Notes: a model not told the origin generated them from the sequence alone. A stretch of 64,000 bases of DNA from Candidatus Kurthia intestinigallinarum (GCF_003991225.1 NZ_JTFC01000031.1:124001-188000); one strand, 5' to 3'. Positions 37,601 to 46,005 are shown, numbered from the stretch's first letter. Made by a program: numbers and translations.

Positions 37601-38312
37601 TAAAGAACATTCCTTTTGGTACAACGCCCCAGTTTGCAAATGATTGTCGAGCTGATTCTTTAAAATCTTCAAATGATAATTCTGCATCTTTATGCTTATC
37701 AATCTGATTAACAATTAAAAAGACATTTGGATTGTATTTCATTAATGTTTTTGTAAATTGAAAATTCAATTCGGATTGCACATGATTGTAATCCATTACA
37801 TAAAATACGATATCCGCTAAATGTAGCGCCGATTCTGTAGACATGCGGTGTGCATCATCTGTTGAATCGACTCCTGGCGTATCCATTACTGTTACACCAT
37901 CCGGTAAAACCGATTGACTATGTCCAATTTCAATTTGCGATACTAATGCCCCGTTTTTTGCAAATTCCTTTACAGTCTTAATATCATAGTCTGCATCGAA
38001 TTTAACTGGTTCATCATCGACTAAGTAAGCGATTGCATAATCCTCTGCTGCCTTACGTACTTTTACGACATTTGCACTTGTTGGTATTGGGCTTGATGGT
38101 AATAATTGATCCCCTGTTAATGCATTAATCATACTTGATTTCCCTGCAGAGAAGTGTCCTGCAAAAGCAATTGTAAATTCTTTTTTAATTAACTTGTCGG
38201 CAAAAAGTACTGTCTTTGCCATACGTTCATCATCTTCATTGCGCTTATATGTCATATAATTCAGCGCTGTTTGCTTTAACAGCAATTGAATTTTCTCCTC
38301 AAAAGTTGGCAT
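34695..38312 (-). CDS. dynA: Two-headed bacterial dynamin DynA (YpbR)
   Basis: 1205 residues, a natural fusion of two dynamin-like units, as in B. subtilis DynA (1193). Each has a GTPase site: FAGHFSAGKSSMINA (about 50), DTPGVDSTD and NQIDK in the first; FGAFSAGKSSFSNA (about 617), DTPGADSIN and NAIDL in the second. Long helical stalk segments (coiled coils) lie between and after. The protein tethers and fuses membranes and protects against phage and pore-forming damage. Co-transcribed with the sulfurtransferase, with no gap. Confidence 0.95.
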   Translation of the reverse strand: MPTFEEKIQLLLKQTALNYMTYKRNEDDERMAKTVLFADKLIKKEFTIAFAGHFSAGKSSMINALTGDQLLPSSPIPTSANVVKVRKAAEDYAIAYLVDDEPVKFDADYDIKTVKEFAKNGALVSQIEIGHSQSVLPDGVTVMDTPGVDSTDDAHRMSTESALHLADIVFYVMDYNHVQSELNFQFTKTLMKYNPNVFLIVNQIDKHKDAELSFEDFKESARQSFANWGVVPKGMFFTSLRDVNNPNNDFEQVKSIVMDSMDGWQDAIVTNGENTLKQLLAEHEAYLAQQKQEIYDNSLDVVTEDDWIRKEDILAEYDTVLRQLELYSVDEWEINYNTKVDELLENAVLMPFELRDLLGKYAESKQTDFSVGGLFGKKKKTEAEREKRQQELYAKYKEVVGSQISGHMLNIMKQSLKDVGALSDAESLAIDDFTFDIPFSVIEGEVRTNAVAGDALINFANRVVSATRIWFKRETDDWKQHKKSLIEELAMTHIEPLKKKKRTLEEKVAIIREYNKVEGQEKYFAIQQTVDIHTLNQEADKLTNNWIKERREAYDKMRHFDPSMLAQEEETQAVEHIEELTQGEYNVQLSATIEHALRTANAVEPIDGFEEVSAYLKNKVSRLEEKDFTIALFGAFSAGKSSFSNALMGQRVLPVSPNPTTAAINKIRPVSPEHPHETADVVLKTVEQMTEDIISSYGEIGITVTSLDDAFNKAQQALDVELVDERLHVHKSFVRAFREGYPLFKDKLGTVVRANYEDFEKFVAQENRSCFVDNIDFYFDCALTRMGVTLVDTPGADSINARHTGVAFEYIRNADAILFITYYNHAFARADREFLIQLGRVKDAFELDKMFFVVNAIDLAADDEERDAVIDYVRSELLRFGIRKPRLFGISSLLALKEKVEQIELESGMKPFEENFHHFLENELTAIAVQALAEETEKTEGRLSSLIEQTEQNLARKDERLEELATLETFIKKYFGQSAAAVIEKDEANEQKDLLYYVLQRVYLRYTDFFKESYNPAVFNTNSTSAALDFALKELVGSLSFDFEQEMRVTNFRLSKFLVARFKERYTTDVRKMKDMNDSFSFMPFELEDPEILEFTGPFNDYNKYKEVNKLFKNSKAFFEKNERFLLRDKLEEISKPDAKIYLDEQGVRMTAWAQAIITKQADALRTNLEKQALRQIETERNLLQEESKLAEWKGIYNNLVAEVH

Positions 38313-38389
38313 ACCCTACTCAAACTCCTTTGTTCCATTAGTTGACTGTTCACATTTTAGCCACGTTTCCTCTTCATTCTACACGACTA

Positions 38390-38425
38390 TAAAAAAAAAA
38401 TCCTCCTATTCTAGGAAGATTTTTT
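38390..38425 (-). terminator. Terminator after the 29-codon ORF
   Basis: Stem AAAATCCTCCTA/TAGGAAGATTTT (one wobble) flanked by A- and T-runs, 4 bp past the stop of the small ORF. Confidence 0.8.
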
Positions 38426-38428
38426 CTG

Positions 38429-38518
38429 TTAACGCAAATGTGCAGTAGATTTTGATAAAACTTGTTTCATTACGACCGCATAAATAATAACTGTACTGCC
38501 AATAAACGCTGCTACCAT
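38429..38518 (-). CDS. 29-residue membrane peptide behind a Fur-box-like site
   Basis: ATG at 38516-38518, stop TAA at 38429-38431. It starts MVAAFIGSTVIIYAVVMK, a single membrane helix, then a basic tail ending HLR. AAAGGGG lies about 9 nt upstream. An AT-rich promoter region and a Fur-box-like sequence (38562-38592) precede it and an intrinsic terminator follows, so all parts of a small iron-regulated transcription unit are present. No family recognised. B. subtilis has short Fur-controlled proteins (FbpA-C), but similarity of sequence is not claimed. Confidence 0.7.
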   Translation of the reverse strand: MVAAFIGSTVIIYAVVMKQVLSKSTAHLR

Positions 38519-38561
38519 GATTGCACGCCCCTTTTATTGAAATTATGTATATAAATAACGT

Positions 38562-38592
38562 TGATAATTATTCTCATTGATTATCATTATCA
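38562..38592 (-). promoter_or_regulatory. Fur-box-like operator
   Basis: On the minus strand TGATAATGATAATCA starts the site and AATAATTATCA ends it, fitting overlapping 7-1-7 Fur half-sites (consensus TGATAATNATTATCA). It lies 20-50 bp before the probable start of transcription of the 29-codon ORF (AT-rich TATATACATAAT near 38543-38554). Confidence 0.7.
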
Positions 38593-38687
38593 TAAGAAAA
38601 AAAATACGTTTCGTCAAGCAATTAATGGGGGATTTTGCTAGATAGCATGATATGATAGATTAAAAGTCATATGCAAAGAGGTGTTTT

Positions 38688-39146
38688 ATGAGTAATTCAA
38701 ACCACATACAAATTTTATTAAATGGGCTTATTCAATCAATACAAGAGGTAATTCCACAAACAGTCAAAATTAATGCGCCTTCACTTTATAAAGAGCCTTT
38801 CACACAAAGTGAAGCTGGGGTGTTAATTGGAATTACAGGCGATGTACGTGCCCGTATTATTTTGGAGTCTTCTTCAACTATTTTTGGCAATATCGGTCTT
38901 TCGATGTATGGCATGGAAATCAGTGGAGAAATGCTTGAATCTTTTATTGGTGAATTTGGGAATATGTCAGCCGGAAAATTGTGTACATATTGTGCAGATA
39001 ATGGGCTTGATTTAGATATTACACCACCAACTGTCATGATTGGCCAAACAAAATTATTTGGTTTCCAGCATGCTTTTCGTTTACCAATCGATATCGAAGG
39101 TCTTGGTCAAATGAATGGATTATTAACAATCGATACAGAGGATTAA
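38688..39146 (+). CDS. CheX-like chemotaxis phosphatase
   Basis: 152 residues with the CheC/CheX fold. The active-site helix ESFIGEFGNMSAGK (about residues 85-98) has the E-x2-N pattern needed to remove phosphate from CheY-P. Only one such helix is present, as in CheX rather than CheC. No other chemotaxis gene is nearby. It has AAAGAGGTG upstream and a -10-like TATGAT about 35 bp before the ATG. Confidence 0.85.
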   Translation: MSNSNHIQILLNGLIQSIQEVIPQTVKINAPSLYKEPFTQSEAGVLIGITGDVRARIILESSSTIFGNIGLSMYGMEISGEMLESFIGEFGNMSAGKLCTYCADNGLDLDITPPTVMIGQTKLFGFQHAFRLPIDIEGLGQMNGLLTIDTED

Positions 39147-39159
39147 TAAATTCTTCACC

Positions 39160-39195
39160 CGTAAGAAACTACACGCTGCTGTAGTTTCTTTTTTA
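39160..39195 (+). terminator. Terminator after cheX
   Basis: Stem AAGAAACTAC/GTAGTTTCTT with T-run, 15 bp past the stop. Confidence 0.8.
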
Positions 39196-39700
39196 TGTCC
39201 TACACATACTTAACAAACCATAATTGTAAAATTAGGGAAAAATAGCTATTATAGTGTATTGAATTTTCGGATTTTTTCTTTTACGAAACGTTGATATATC
39301 AATGTTTGTCTTTTTTTTACATTTATAAGGCATTGCATTTTTAAATATAGGTCGTTACACTTATTTAACAAGGAGAAAGAAATAGCGGAAAAAATAGCGA
39401 ATGCTCGTCTTATTTAGCAAAAATAAAATTATTTAATTTCATTAAAGCGATAGTAAAATTCCGCAATTTATTTAGTTGATAGCTTCTTTATACTTTTCCC
39501 ACTCTAAAAAAAGCTTTAGAACTTAATCATATGACTGTTACTAACTACTAAGCATCTTTAAAGGGTAATAAGTGATGCGATTTAGATTGCTCAACTTACA
39601 TATATCTATAAGAGCATCCATTTTATATACAACCGACATTCAGCCGAATAAAATTATTTTTTAATAGACAGACACTAGAACATGTAAGGGAGGATTTGCA
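39196..39700. other. Gene-free stretch between cheX and the 205-residue gene
   Basis: About 500 bp without an ORF longer than a few codons. It holds a promoter-like pair TTGTAA (39224-39229) and TATTAT (39247-39252) at 17 bp, and 34 bp further an 11-bp inverted repeat (39286-39307) followed by a run of eight T. Together they could encode an RNA of about 55-60 nt, but AT-rich DNA gives such matches by chance. Confidence 0.35.
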
Positions 39701-40318
39701 ATGCCTTTATCTCAAATGAGTACACTAATTGTCCAAAAACAGAAATATACACAGTTCGAACATTATTTAGCAGAGGCGTCAGTACTTGCTTCAATCATTG
39801 AACAAAACAAATCACCTTTTTTTATCCAACTATGCCGTGATATTTGGTTTTCATTGTGTGAACAGCGACATGAACCGATTTTAAATAGGGATTCGATGGA
39901 AAATAGCCCCATTCGCTATTCTGTTGTAAAGCAATTTGTTAACCATCCTACTTATCATTGTATCTATGATTTATCACAGCAAGAAGGCAGCAATACGTTA
40001 ACAAATGCCGTTGTAGTAGCAGACTTTTTAACACATTGGTTACATTTCGAATTAGAAAAACGTGAATTTAATACAGATAAGCAGCGTGTACAATATGTGT
40101 TAGAGCTTGTCTCTATCTCACAAGCAATCGAAGGTGCAGCACAATTTTTAGCGCATATGCAAGCTCAGCTTCTCGAGCAACATAATTTGCAAGATTTTTT
40201 ATTACTCGATTTCGAGGAACAAGCAAATGATACGGCTACAACCTTATTTGAAATTTCCACAGCAGGTGTGACACGCCATCTGTATAAAGCGAAATATGTT
40301 TATCAATCCATTGTTTAA
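39701..40318 (+). CDS. Uncharacterised 205-residue protein
   Basis: Not recognised. A soluble, helical protein with many Gln/His residues (HWLHFELEKREF, AHMQAQLLEQHNL) and no signal peptide. The ATG follows AAGGGAGG 7 nt upstream. It is alone in its unit, with the repeat at 40324 as terminator. Confidence 0.65.
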   Translation: MPLSQMSTLIVQKQKYTQFEHYLAEASVLASIIEQNKSPFFIQLCRDIWFSLCEQRHEPILNRDSMENSPIRYSVVKQFVNHPTYHCIYDLSQQEGSNTLTNAVVVADFLTHWLHFELEKREFNTDKQRVQYVLELVSISQAIEGAAQFLAHMQAQLLEQHNLQDFLLLDFEEQANDTATTLFEISTAGVTRHLYKAKYVYQSIV

Positions 40319-40323
40319 GTGAC

Positions 40324-40467
40324 AAAAAAAGTGGCTGGGACAAAACACGTCATTTTCCTTTTTTAGCGTTCGCAACGAAAAACCGGAACCGCGCTACAGC
40401 GCAGTTCCGGTTTTTCTTATGCTCATATGAACGGTTGTTTTTATAGGTATGTCCCAGCCTCTTTTTT
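40324..40467. repeat. Palindromic repeat element, full-length copy (acts as bidirectional terminator)
   Basis: Outer arms AGTGGCTGGGACA (plus strand) and TGTCCCAGCCTCTTT enclose an inner hairpin (40378-40415) with AAAAACCGGAAC.GCGCT stem. A second copy at 53735-53756/54511-54636 differs by paired changes in the inner stem (GGAA/TTCC against GGCA/TGCC), so the fold is preserved. It separates two converging genes. Confidence 0.85.
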
Positions 40468-40471
40468 AATA

Positions 40472-42370
40472 TTAAAGTTCTGTTGGTTCTACAGCAAATA
40501 CAGGTGTTACATGATTAATTACTTGCTGCTCTTCTTCATTTAGGAATACATTAATTGTTCCATGGTCATTTGATGTACGAATTAAACGTCCCATTCCTTG
40601 TTGAACGCGTAATAGCATATATGGTAATTCTACTTCATCAAAAGCATCGTCAGCAAAGCTACGTTTCGCATCAAATAATGGATCGTGTGGTGGGAATGGT
40701 AAGTCAAAAACGATAACACGTGTTAATGCCTCTTCTGGTAAATCTAAACCCTCCCATAAATGATATGAACAAATTGCCTGCATTTTTTTCGCTTGGAAGT
40801 CACGAATAATGGATGACAACTCGCGGTCTCCTTCAAAAGCCATATGCGCTAATGTATCTGCGTTTACTGTTGCCTTAAAATCAAGCATTGATTGTTTTGA
40901 TTTAAATAAAATCAGTGTTTGATCACCTTGTTGTAATAGTTGTTCTACTTCGGCTGTTTTATCTGCTTGCGTGCATTTATGCAAGTTGATTTTCATTACT
41001 TCTTCATAATCAAATGGAGAAGCTACTGTAAATGATTCATACTTTTTAATTCCTAAACTATAAGCAATAAAGCTGAAGTCTTTATCAATTGATAATGTGG
41101 CAGAAGAGAAAATAAATGGAATTTTTTTAGAGAATACTTTTTTCGCTAAAATATCCGTAATTAAATGTGGCATAATGACAAGTGTCTCTTCACCGTCTGC
41201 CTCTTCTAACCAATCGACTGCATCACCGTTTCCGATAAAGATGCGCATTGCTTCGGCATATTGCTCTAAAAATTCCTCAGCCATACGAATCTCATATTCA
41301 GGAATTGTATACATTTCCGATTCAAACACAAACTCTTCAAATAATGATTCCACAAGTGTCATCACTTTTTTACCGATGGTAATTAGCATTTCACTTTTCT
41401 TAATACGCTTACGCTCTTCATCAGAATCAATCACATCTTCACGTAATTGATCAAAGAATAATTCATGACCATCTTGTAATTTTTCCATTAGATTCAATGT
41501 TTTTTCACGTACACCATCAACCATTAAGCGTTCTAACACTTTTACGATTGTATAGTCTTGGATTTTAATTGTCATTGCTTTTTGAGCAGCATATTCAAGT
41601 AAGTGACCTTCATCAAATACAACCATTGATGGTTCTGGTAATAACGGCGTTTGGCCTTCACGTTCACGTGATTCTTTTGTGGCAATGTGCTCCATATAGA
41701 AATCTTGTGAACAAATAATTAAGTCTGTTGATTCACGGTAATTTTGGCGATGTAATGTTTGACCACAGCGATTGCGTACATCACATACTTGGCATTGTTG
41801 AATGGCATTATAGTTTACATGTGACCATTCTTCATCTGAAATGGTTGGATAGTCACTGCGTTGACCATATAAACCGAGAGAACCATTACCATAAACGCCT
41901 TCTGGAATTGAGACAGCAATATCATCTAAATATTCGCCATCTAAAAATTGTTCTGCTTCTTCATAACGTTTTAGACATAAATATTGGTCCCGTGATTTTG
42001 CTAAACGAACATCAATTTTTAAATCTAATAATTGTTGTAATTTATAAATATCGCCGCCCTCTTTCACGAGTTGGTCGATTAATGTTTCATCCGCACAAGC
42101 AATTAATGCCGGTTTCCCTGTATAGCGTGCATAAGCAATTGATGGTAATAAATACGCGATTGTTTTCCCTGTCCCTACGCCTGCTTCAGCAAATAGTACA
42201 GATTTTTCGCGCAATGCACTTTCGATTTGATAAGCCATAAACACTTGCTCATCGCGAAGTTCTAGTCCTTTCTCAGGTAATTCATCATAAAGTACATCAC
42301 CAATCCAGTCTCCTAACGAGTCAAAGAATGATTTGTCTTTTGATAGTTCGAATGGAATCGATTGTCGCAT
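40472..42370 (-). CDS. ypvA: DinG/XPD-type DNA helicase YpvA
   Basis: 632 residues. Walker A AGVGTGKTIAYL (about residue 64) and DEAH-type VFDEGHLLE are intact. Four cysteines (YLCLKRY; CQVCDVRNRCG) between them form the Fe-S cluster site of XPD/DinG helicases, which the longer DinG of this window lacks. The C-terminal GMGRLIRTSNDHGT is motif VI. A 5'-3' helicase for DNA repair or replication is likely. It lies downstream of rlmL with a separate hairpin between. Confidence 0.9.
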   Translation of the reverse strand: MRQSIPFELSKDKSFFDSLGDWIGDVLYDELPEKGLELRDEQVFMAYQIESALREKSVLFAEAGVGTGKTIAYLLPSIAYARYTGKPALIACADETLIDQLVKEGGDIYKLQQLLDLKIDVRLAKSRDQYLCLKRYEEAEQFLDGEYLDDIAVSIPEGVYGNGSLGLYGQRSDYPTISDEEWSHVNYNAIQQCQVCDVRNRCGQTLHRQNYRESTDLIICSQDFYMEHIATKESREREGQTPLLPEPSMVVFDEGHLLEYAAQKAMTIKIQDYTIVKVLERLMVDGVREKTLNLMEKLQDGHELFFDQLREDVIDSDEERKRIKKSEMLITIGKKVMTLVESLFEEFVFESEMYTIPEYEIRMAEEFLEQYAEAMRIFIGNGDAVDWLEEADGEETLVIMPHLITDILAKKVFSKKIPFIFSSATLSIDKDFSFIAYSLGIKKYESFTVASPFDYEEVMKINLHKCTQADKTAEVEQLLQQGDQTLILFKSKQSMLDFKATVNADTLAHMAFEGDRELSSIIRDFQAKKMQAICSYHLWEGLDLPEEALTRVIVFDLPFPPHDPLFDAKRSFADDAFDEVELPYMLLRVQQGMGRLIRTSNDHGTINVFLNEEEQQVINHVTPVFAVEPTEL

Positions 42371-42401
42371 TCAATAATTGCCCCTTTCCTTATTGACAAC
42401 G

Positions 42402-42428
42402 AAACGGAAGGGCTGCCCCTTCCGTTAT
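42402..42428. terminator. Hairpin between ypvA start and rlmL stop
   Basis: Stem AACGGAAGGG/CCCTTCCGTT with a short loop, 26 bp past the rlmL stop. Without a clear T-run, so it may attenuate rather than end transcription. Confidence 0.5.
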
Positions 42429-42453
42429 CGAGTATTTATTTATATTTAGTAAT

Positions 42454-43608
42454 TTATGCTTTTGGCTCTTGAGGTTTACGAGGTGAACGTTGGCCCCAGA
42501 ATTGGAAGTAATCCGTTTTCATTGCACCGTTGAATAATTTACGTTTTTTCGTTGCTTTTTTACCGTAAATTTTATCAAAGTTTTCCATTGAAGAAAGCAT
42601 GTATACAGACCAAGTAGGATATTTACGCATCACAGTACCCATCGTATTAATCATTTTTTCAATTTCCTCTTTTTCGCCAATACGTTCACCATATGGTGGA
42701 TTTCCAATCATAACGCCATCTGTGTAGTATGTTGTGAAATCGGCCACTTGCATTTGTTTTACTTCAACAATACCTTCAAACCCGGCTTCTAAAACGTTAT
42801 TTTTCGCAATCGCAACCATACGTTGGTCGATATCTGATGCAATAATGTTTAATGGTTGGTCGTAATTGGCTGCTTCGTCTGCTTCAGCGCGTACTTCATC
42901 CCACATTTCAGCTTTCATCATTGGCCAGTCTTCACAAATAAACTCACGATTATAACCCGGTGCAATATTTTGCCCGATCATGGCCGCTTCAAGTGCGATT
43001 GTACCTGACCCACAGAATGGATCAACAAATGGTCGTGCAGGTGTCCAACGTGATAAATAAACAAGGGCTGCTGCCATTGTTTCTTTTAATGGGGCTTCCC
43101 CTTGTTCTGTACGATAGCCACGTTTGTGTAATCCATTACCAGATGTATCAATTGTTAATGTGGCCACATCTTTTAAAATAGAAACTTCTACTTTAAATTT
43201 AGGGCCTGTTTCTTCTAAGAAACCTAAACGGCGATAATGACCTTTTAAACGCTCAACGATTGCTTTTTTCGTAATCGCTTGACAGTCAGGCACACTATAT
43301 AATGTTGCTTTTACAGACTTACCTGTAACAGGAAATTCTGCATCTACTGGCATATATTTTTCCCATGGTAATGCTTTTACACCTTCGAATAATTGATCGA
43401 ATGTCTTAACCGGAAATTTACCAACAACAATTTTAACACGGTCTGCTACGCGTAACCAAAGATTTGTTTTGGCGATATCGCGCTCCGTTCCTTCGAAATA
43501 GACACGTCCATTATCGATATGTGTTTCATACCCCATTTTTTTAAGTTCATCGGCAACTAACGATTCTAAACCCATCGCTGCTGTTGCAACTAGTTGATAT
43601 GTTGTCAT
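42454..43608 (-). CDS. rlmL: THUMP-domain rRNA methyltransferase (RlmL/YpsC)
   Basis: 384 residues. An N-terminal ferredoxin-like/THUMP domain (about 1-160) is followed by a class I methyltransferase domain: SAM loop FVDPFCGSGTIALEAAMIG (about 193-211) and catalytic IGNPPYGERIG. It is the homologue of B. subtilis YpsC, which resembles the m2G2445 methyltransferase part of E. coli RlmL. It begins 2 bp after the upstream GGDEF-EAL gene. Confidence 0.92.
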   Translation of the reverse strand: MTTYQLVATAAMGLESLVADELKKMGYETHIDNGRVYFEGTERDIAKTNLWLRVADRVKIVVGKFPVKTFDQLFEGVKALPWEKYMPVDAEFPVTGKSVKATLYSVPDCQAITKKAIVERLKGHYRRLGFLEETGPKFKVEVSILKDVATLTIDTSGNGLHKRGYRTEQGEAPLKETMAAALVYLSRWTPARPFVDPFCGSGTIALEAAMIGQNIAPGYNREFICEDWPMMKAEMWDEVRAEADEAANYDQPLNIIASDIDQRMVAIAKNNVLEAGFEGIVEVKQMQVADFTTYYTDGVMIGNPPYGERIGEKEEIEKMINTMGTVMRKYPTWSVYMLSSMENFDKIYGKKATKKRKLFNGAMKTDYFQFWGQRSPRKPQEPKA

Positions 43609-43610
43609 AC

Positions 43611-45356
43611 TTATTTTAAGTCCTCTCTTGCTTCTAATTTCAAAAATTCTAAAAAGGCGACAAATTCATCAAGAGGCATCGGCTTTGCGTAATAATATCC
43701 TTGAATCATATCACAGCCTAATTTCTCAAGCAATTTCACTTGATCTTTCTGCTCTACCCCTTCTGCAATTACCTTCATATGCAGACGATGTGCCATTTGA
43801 ATAATGGCATCTACTACCGCTTGTTTGTCGGCAATCGATGTAATGTATTGAATAAAACTACGATCAATTTTTAAATAATCGAGTGGGAATTGCACTAAAT
43901 AACTCAATGATGAATATCCTGTACCAAAGTCATCAATAGATAATTTAAAGCCCATATTCTTTAATTGTACCAGTTTTCGAATCGAATCACGTTCATTATT
44001 CATTACGGTGCGCTCTGTCAGCTCTAATTCAAAATCTTGCGGACTGCAATTATAAGCTTCAAAAATCATTTTTACTGTATCAATAAAATCTGACTGGTGG
44101 AAATGAATGCTTGATATATTAATAGCAATTGGTAACACGTTATCCATTTCTTCACGTAAACGAAGATGTGCCTCACAAGCTAAGCGAAAAACACATTCAC
44201 TCATTGGAATGATTAAGCCGGTTTCTTCAGCATAAGGAATGAATTCGGCAGGTGATACAAATCCGAGTTGATCATTCGTCCAGCGTATTAGCGCTTCCAT
44301 ACCAATGACTGTTTTATCCTCAAGTGATATTTTCGGTTGGAAATTCAACGTAAAATCATTTTGTTTAATCGCTTTTCGTAGTTCATTATCTAATAATAGT
44401 ACGCGCTTTGAGTCGATTTTTAAATCATCAAAATAAAACGCAAATTGATTGCGACCATTTTGCTTTGCATAATACATGGCCTGGTCGGCTTTTTTCACAA
44501 GTGTTTCCAGCGTTGTCCCATCCTCTGGGTACAAACTGATGCCCATACTTGTTGATATATATATATTTTGTTCATCTATAGGAAGAGGTTCTGATAACAG
44601 ATGAACAATTTTTTCCGCTACTTGTACCGCTTCTTGCATATGGTGGATATTTGTAATAGTGATGATAAATTCATCGCCACCATAACGCGCGACGATGTCT
44701 TTATTTTTTAGCACGCTTTGAATTCGCTGCGTAACGCTTATGAGCATTTCATCAGCAACCGAATGGCCTAATGTATCATTCACCTGTTTAAAGCGATCTA
44801 AATCTAAAAATAACACTGCGTGATGGTATTCTCGATTTGCAGATGATTGCAATAATGTTTCCATACGCTGCAAATAGGCATAACGGTTCGCTACACCTGT
44901 CAACGTATCGGTATATTTACGGCGCTCAATCTCATTTTCAGCATTTTTCTGCGCTGAAATATCTTCAAAAATACCGCAGTAATTCACGATGTCACCTTGT
45001 TCATTGTGAATGGCTACGATTGTTAACCATTCTGGATAAATATCTCCTGTTTTTCGGCGATTCCAAATTTCTCCTGACCATTTTCCATGTTCTCGAATCG
45101 TTGCCCACATTTTTGTATAAAATTCTTGATCGTGGATACCTGAATTCAGTAAGCTTGAGCGTTGTCCAACAGCTTCTTCATATGTGTATCCCGTTACAAA
45201 TTCAAATGCAGGATTAACATGAATAATACGACTCTTTGTGTCGGCAATCATAATGCCTTCTTCAACGCTATTAAAAATGGTATCAATGATATGGTTTGGA
45301 AACGTAAATGTCGTCGCATTCGCGAGCTTTTGCGTGTATTCCATCTTTTTTATCAC
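43611..45356 (-). CDS. PAS-GGDEF-EAL cyclic-di-GMP protein
   Basis: 581 residues. A PAS domain (about 25-140, EEGIMIADTKSRIIHVNPAF) precedes a GGDEF domain with intact ARYGGDEF (about 235) and an EAL domain with MEALIRW, NISSIHFHQSDF, ELTERTV and IDDFGTGYSS, so all catalytic and metal residues for phosphodiesterase are present. The product-inhibition RxxD site five residues before GGDEF reads KNKD. It may make or break c-di-GMP; direction cannot be predicted. No membrane helix. GTG start with GAGG 5 nt upstream. It is cotranscribed with rlmL. Confidence 0.9.
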   Translation of the reverse strand: MIKKMEYTQKLANATTFTFPNHIIDTIFNSVEEGIMIADTKSRIIHVNPAFEFVTGYTYEEAVGQRSSLLNSGIHDQEFYTKMWATIREHGKWSGEIWNRRKTGDIYPEWLTIVAIHNEQGDIVNYCGIFEDISAQKNAENEIERRKYTDTLTGVANRYAYLQRMETLLQSSANREYHHAVLFLDLDRFKQVNDTLGHSVADEMLISVTQRIQSVLKNKDIVARYGGDEFIITITNIHHMQEAVQVAEKIVHLLSEPLPIDEQNIYISTSMGISLYPEDGTTLETLVKKADQAMYYAKQNGRNQFAFYFDDLKIDSKRVLLLDNELRKAIKQNDFTLNFQPKISLEDKTVIGMEALIRWTNDQLGFVSPAEFIPYAEETGLIIPMSECVFRLACEAHLRLREEMDNVLPIAINISSIHFHQSDFIDTVKMIFEAYNCSPQDFELELTERTVMNNERDSIRKLVQLKNMGFKLSIDDFGTGYSSLSYLVQFPLDYLKIDRSFIQYITSIADKQAVVDAIIQMAHRLHMKVIAEGVEQKDQVKLLEKLGCDMIQGYYYAKPMPLDEFVAFLEFLKLEAREDLK

Positions 45357-45371
45357 CGTATCCTCTTATAA

Positions 45372-45404
45372 AAGAAAAGCTCTCCACCAACGAGGAGAGC
45401 TCAA
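45372..45404 (-). terminator. Terminator of rnpB
   Basis: Stem AAGCTCTCC/GGAGAGCTC, short loop, with TTTTCTTTT on the minus strand after it, 25 bp past the mature 3' end. Confidence 0.8.
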
Positions 45405-45429
45405 CTAATTATTATCATAATAAAAGTAC

Positions 45430-45836
45430 ACCATATAGAATTATAAGCCATGTTTTGTGCCCTTGTACTCAAACGGCGTAAGCCTCGTACTCTGGGTAGT
45501 AATCATCTATCTATTGACTGTATAAAGACAGCCAATCCATACCTCTGTTCAATTCCGTCGGTACGGCGCCCCTACCATAATTTGGGTTGCACACTCGCAG
45601 GGTTTACCTCGTTCCACTCTAACAGTTTCCTGTTAGACTTCGTCACTGTGGCACTTTTCAGGAAGTGTCAACCCTATCCGAAGACTTAGGTTTTCCTTCC
45701 GCCGTTAGCATTTCAGCTACTTCCGCTTATTTATTCGCGAAATACGATCACTACGGTCATCTCAGAACCGTGCGTGCATGGACTTTCCTCAGCAACACGA
45801 ATGTGTTCCAGCGATTACTCATTCATCTATGATGCT
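45430..45836 (-). ncRNA. rnpB: RNase P RNA, type B
   Basis: About 407 nt, near the 401 nt of B. subtilis. On the minus strand GAGGAAAGTCCATGC (CR-I), the CTGAGATGACCG block and ATGGCTTATAAT at the 3' end are class B landmarks; GGTAAACCCTGC and AGTGCCACAGTGACGAAG also fit. The ends are set by pairing of 45821-45834 with 45431-45443 (P1). It is the catalytic RNA that matures tRNA 5' ends. Placement between gpsB and rlmL is as in Bacillus. Confidence 0.96.
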
Positions 45837-45842
45837 GTAGTT

Positions 45843-45871
45843 ATTATAGTCCTTCAAAAGTGCTATGACAA
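45843..45871 (-). promoter_or_regulatory. rnpB promoter
   Basis: Minus-strand TTGTCA (45866-45871), 17-bp spacer and TATAAT (45843-45848), 7 bp before the RNA 5' end. Confidence 0.85.
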
Positions 45872-45957
45872 GGTTTTTAGCCTTTTTTTATGACGCAATT
45901 AAAAAATAAGTATTTTCCGACAATTAAGCCTTAAAATTATTCATTGCTTTTCGATAC

Positions 45958-46003
45958 AAAAAACCACCTCATCTCTAAGATTCCAGAGAAATAAGGTGGT
46001 TTC
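45958..46003 (-). terminator. Terminator after gpsB
   Basis: Stem AACCACCT..TCT facing AGA..AGGTGGTT with flanking A/T runs, 3 bp past the gpsB stop. Confidence 0.75.
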
Positions 46004-46005
46004 GA

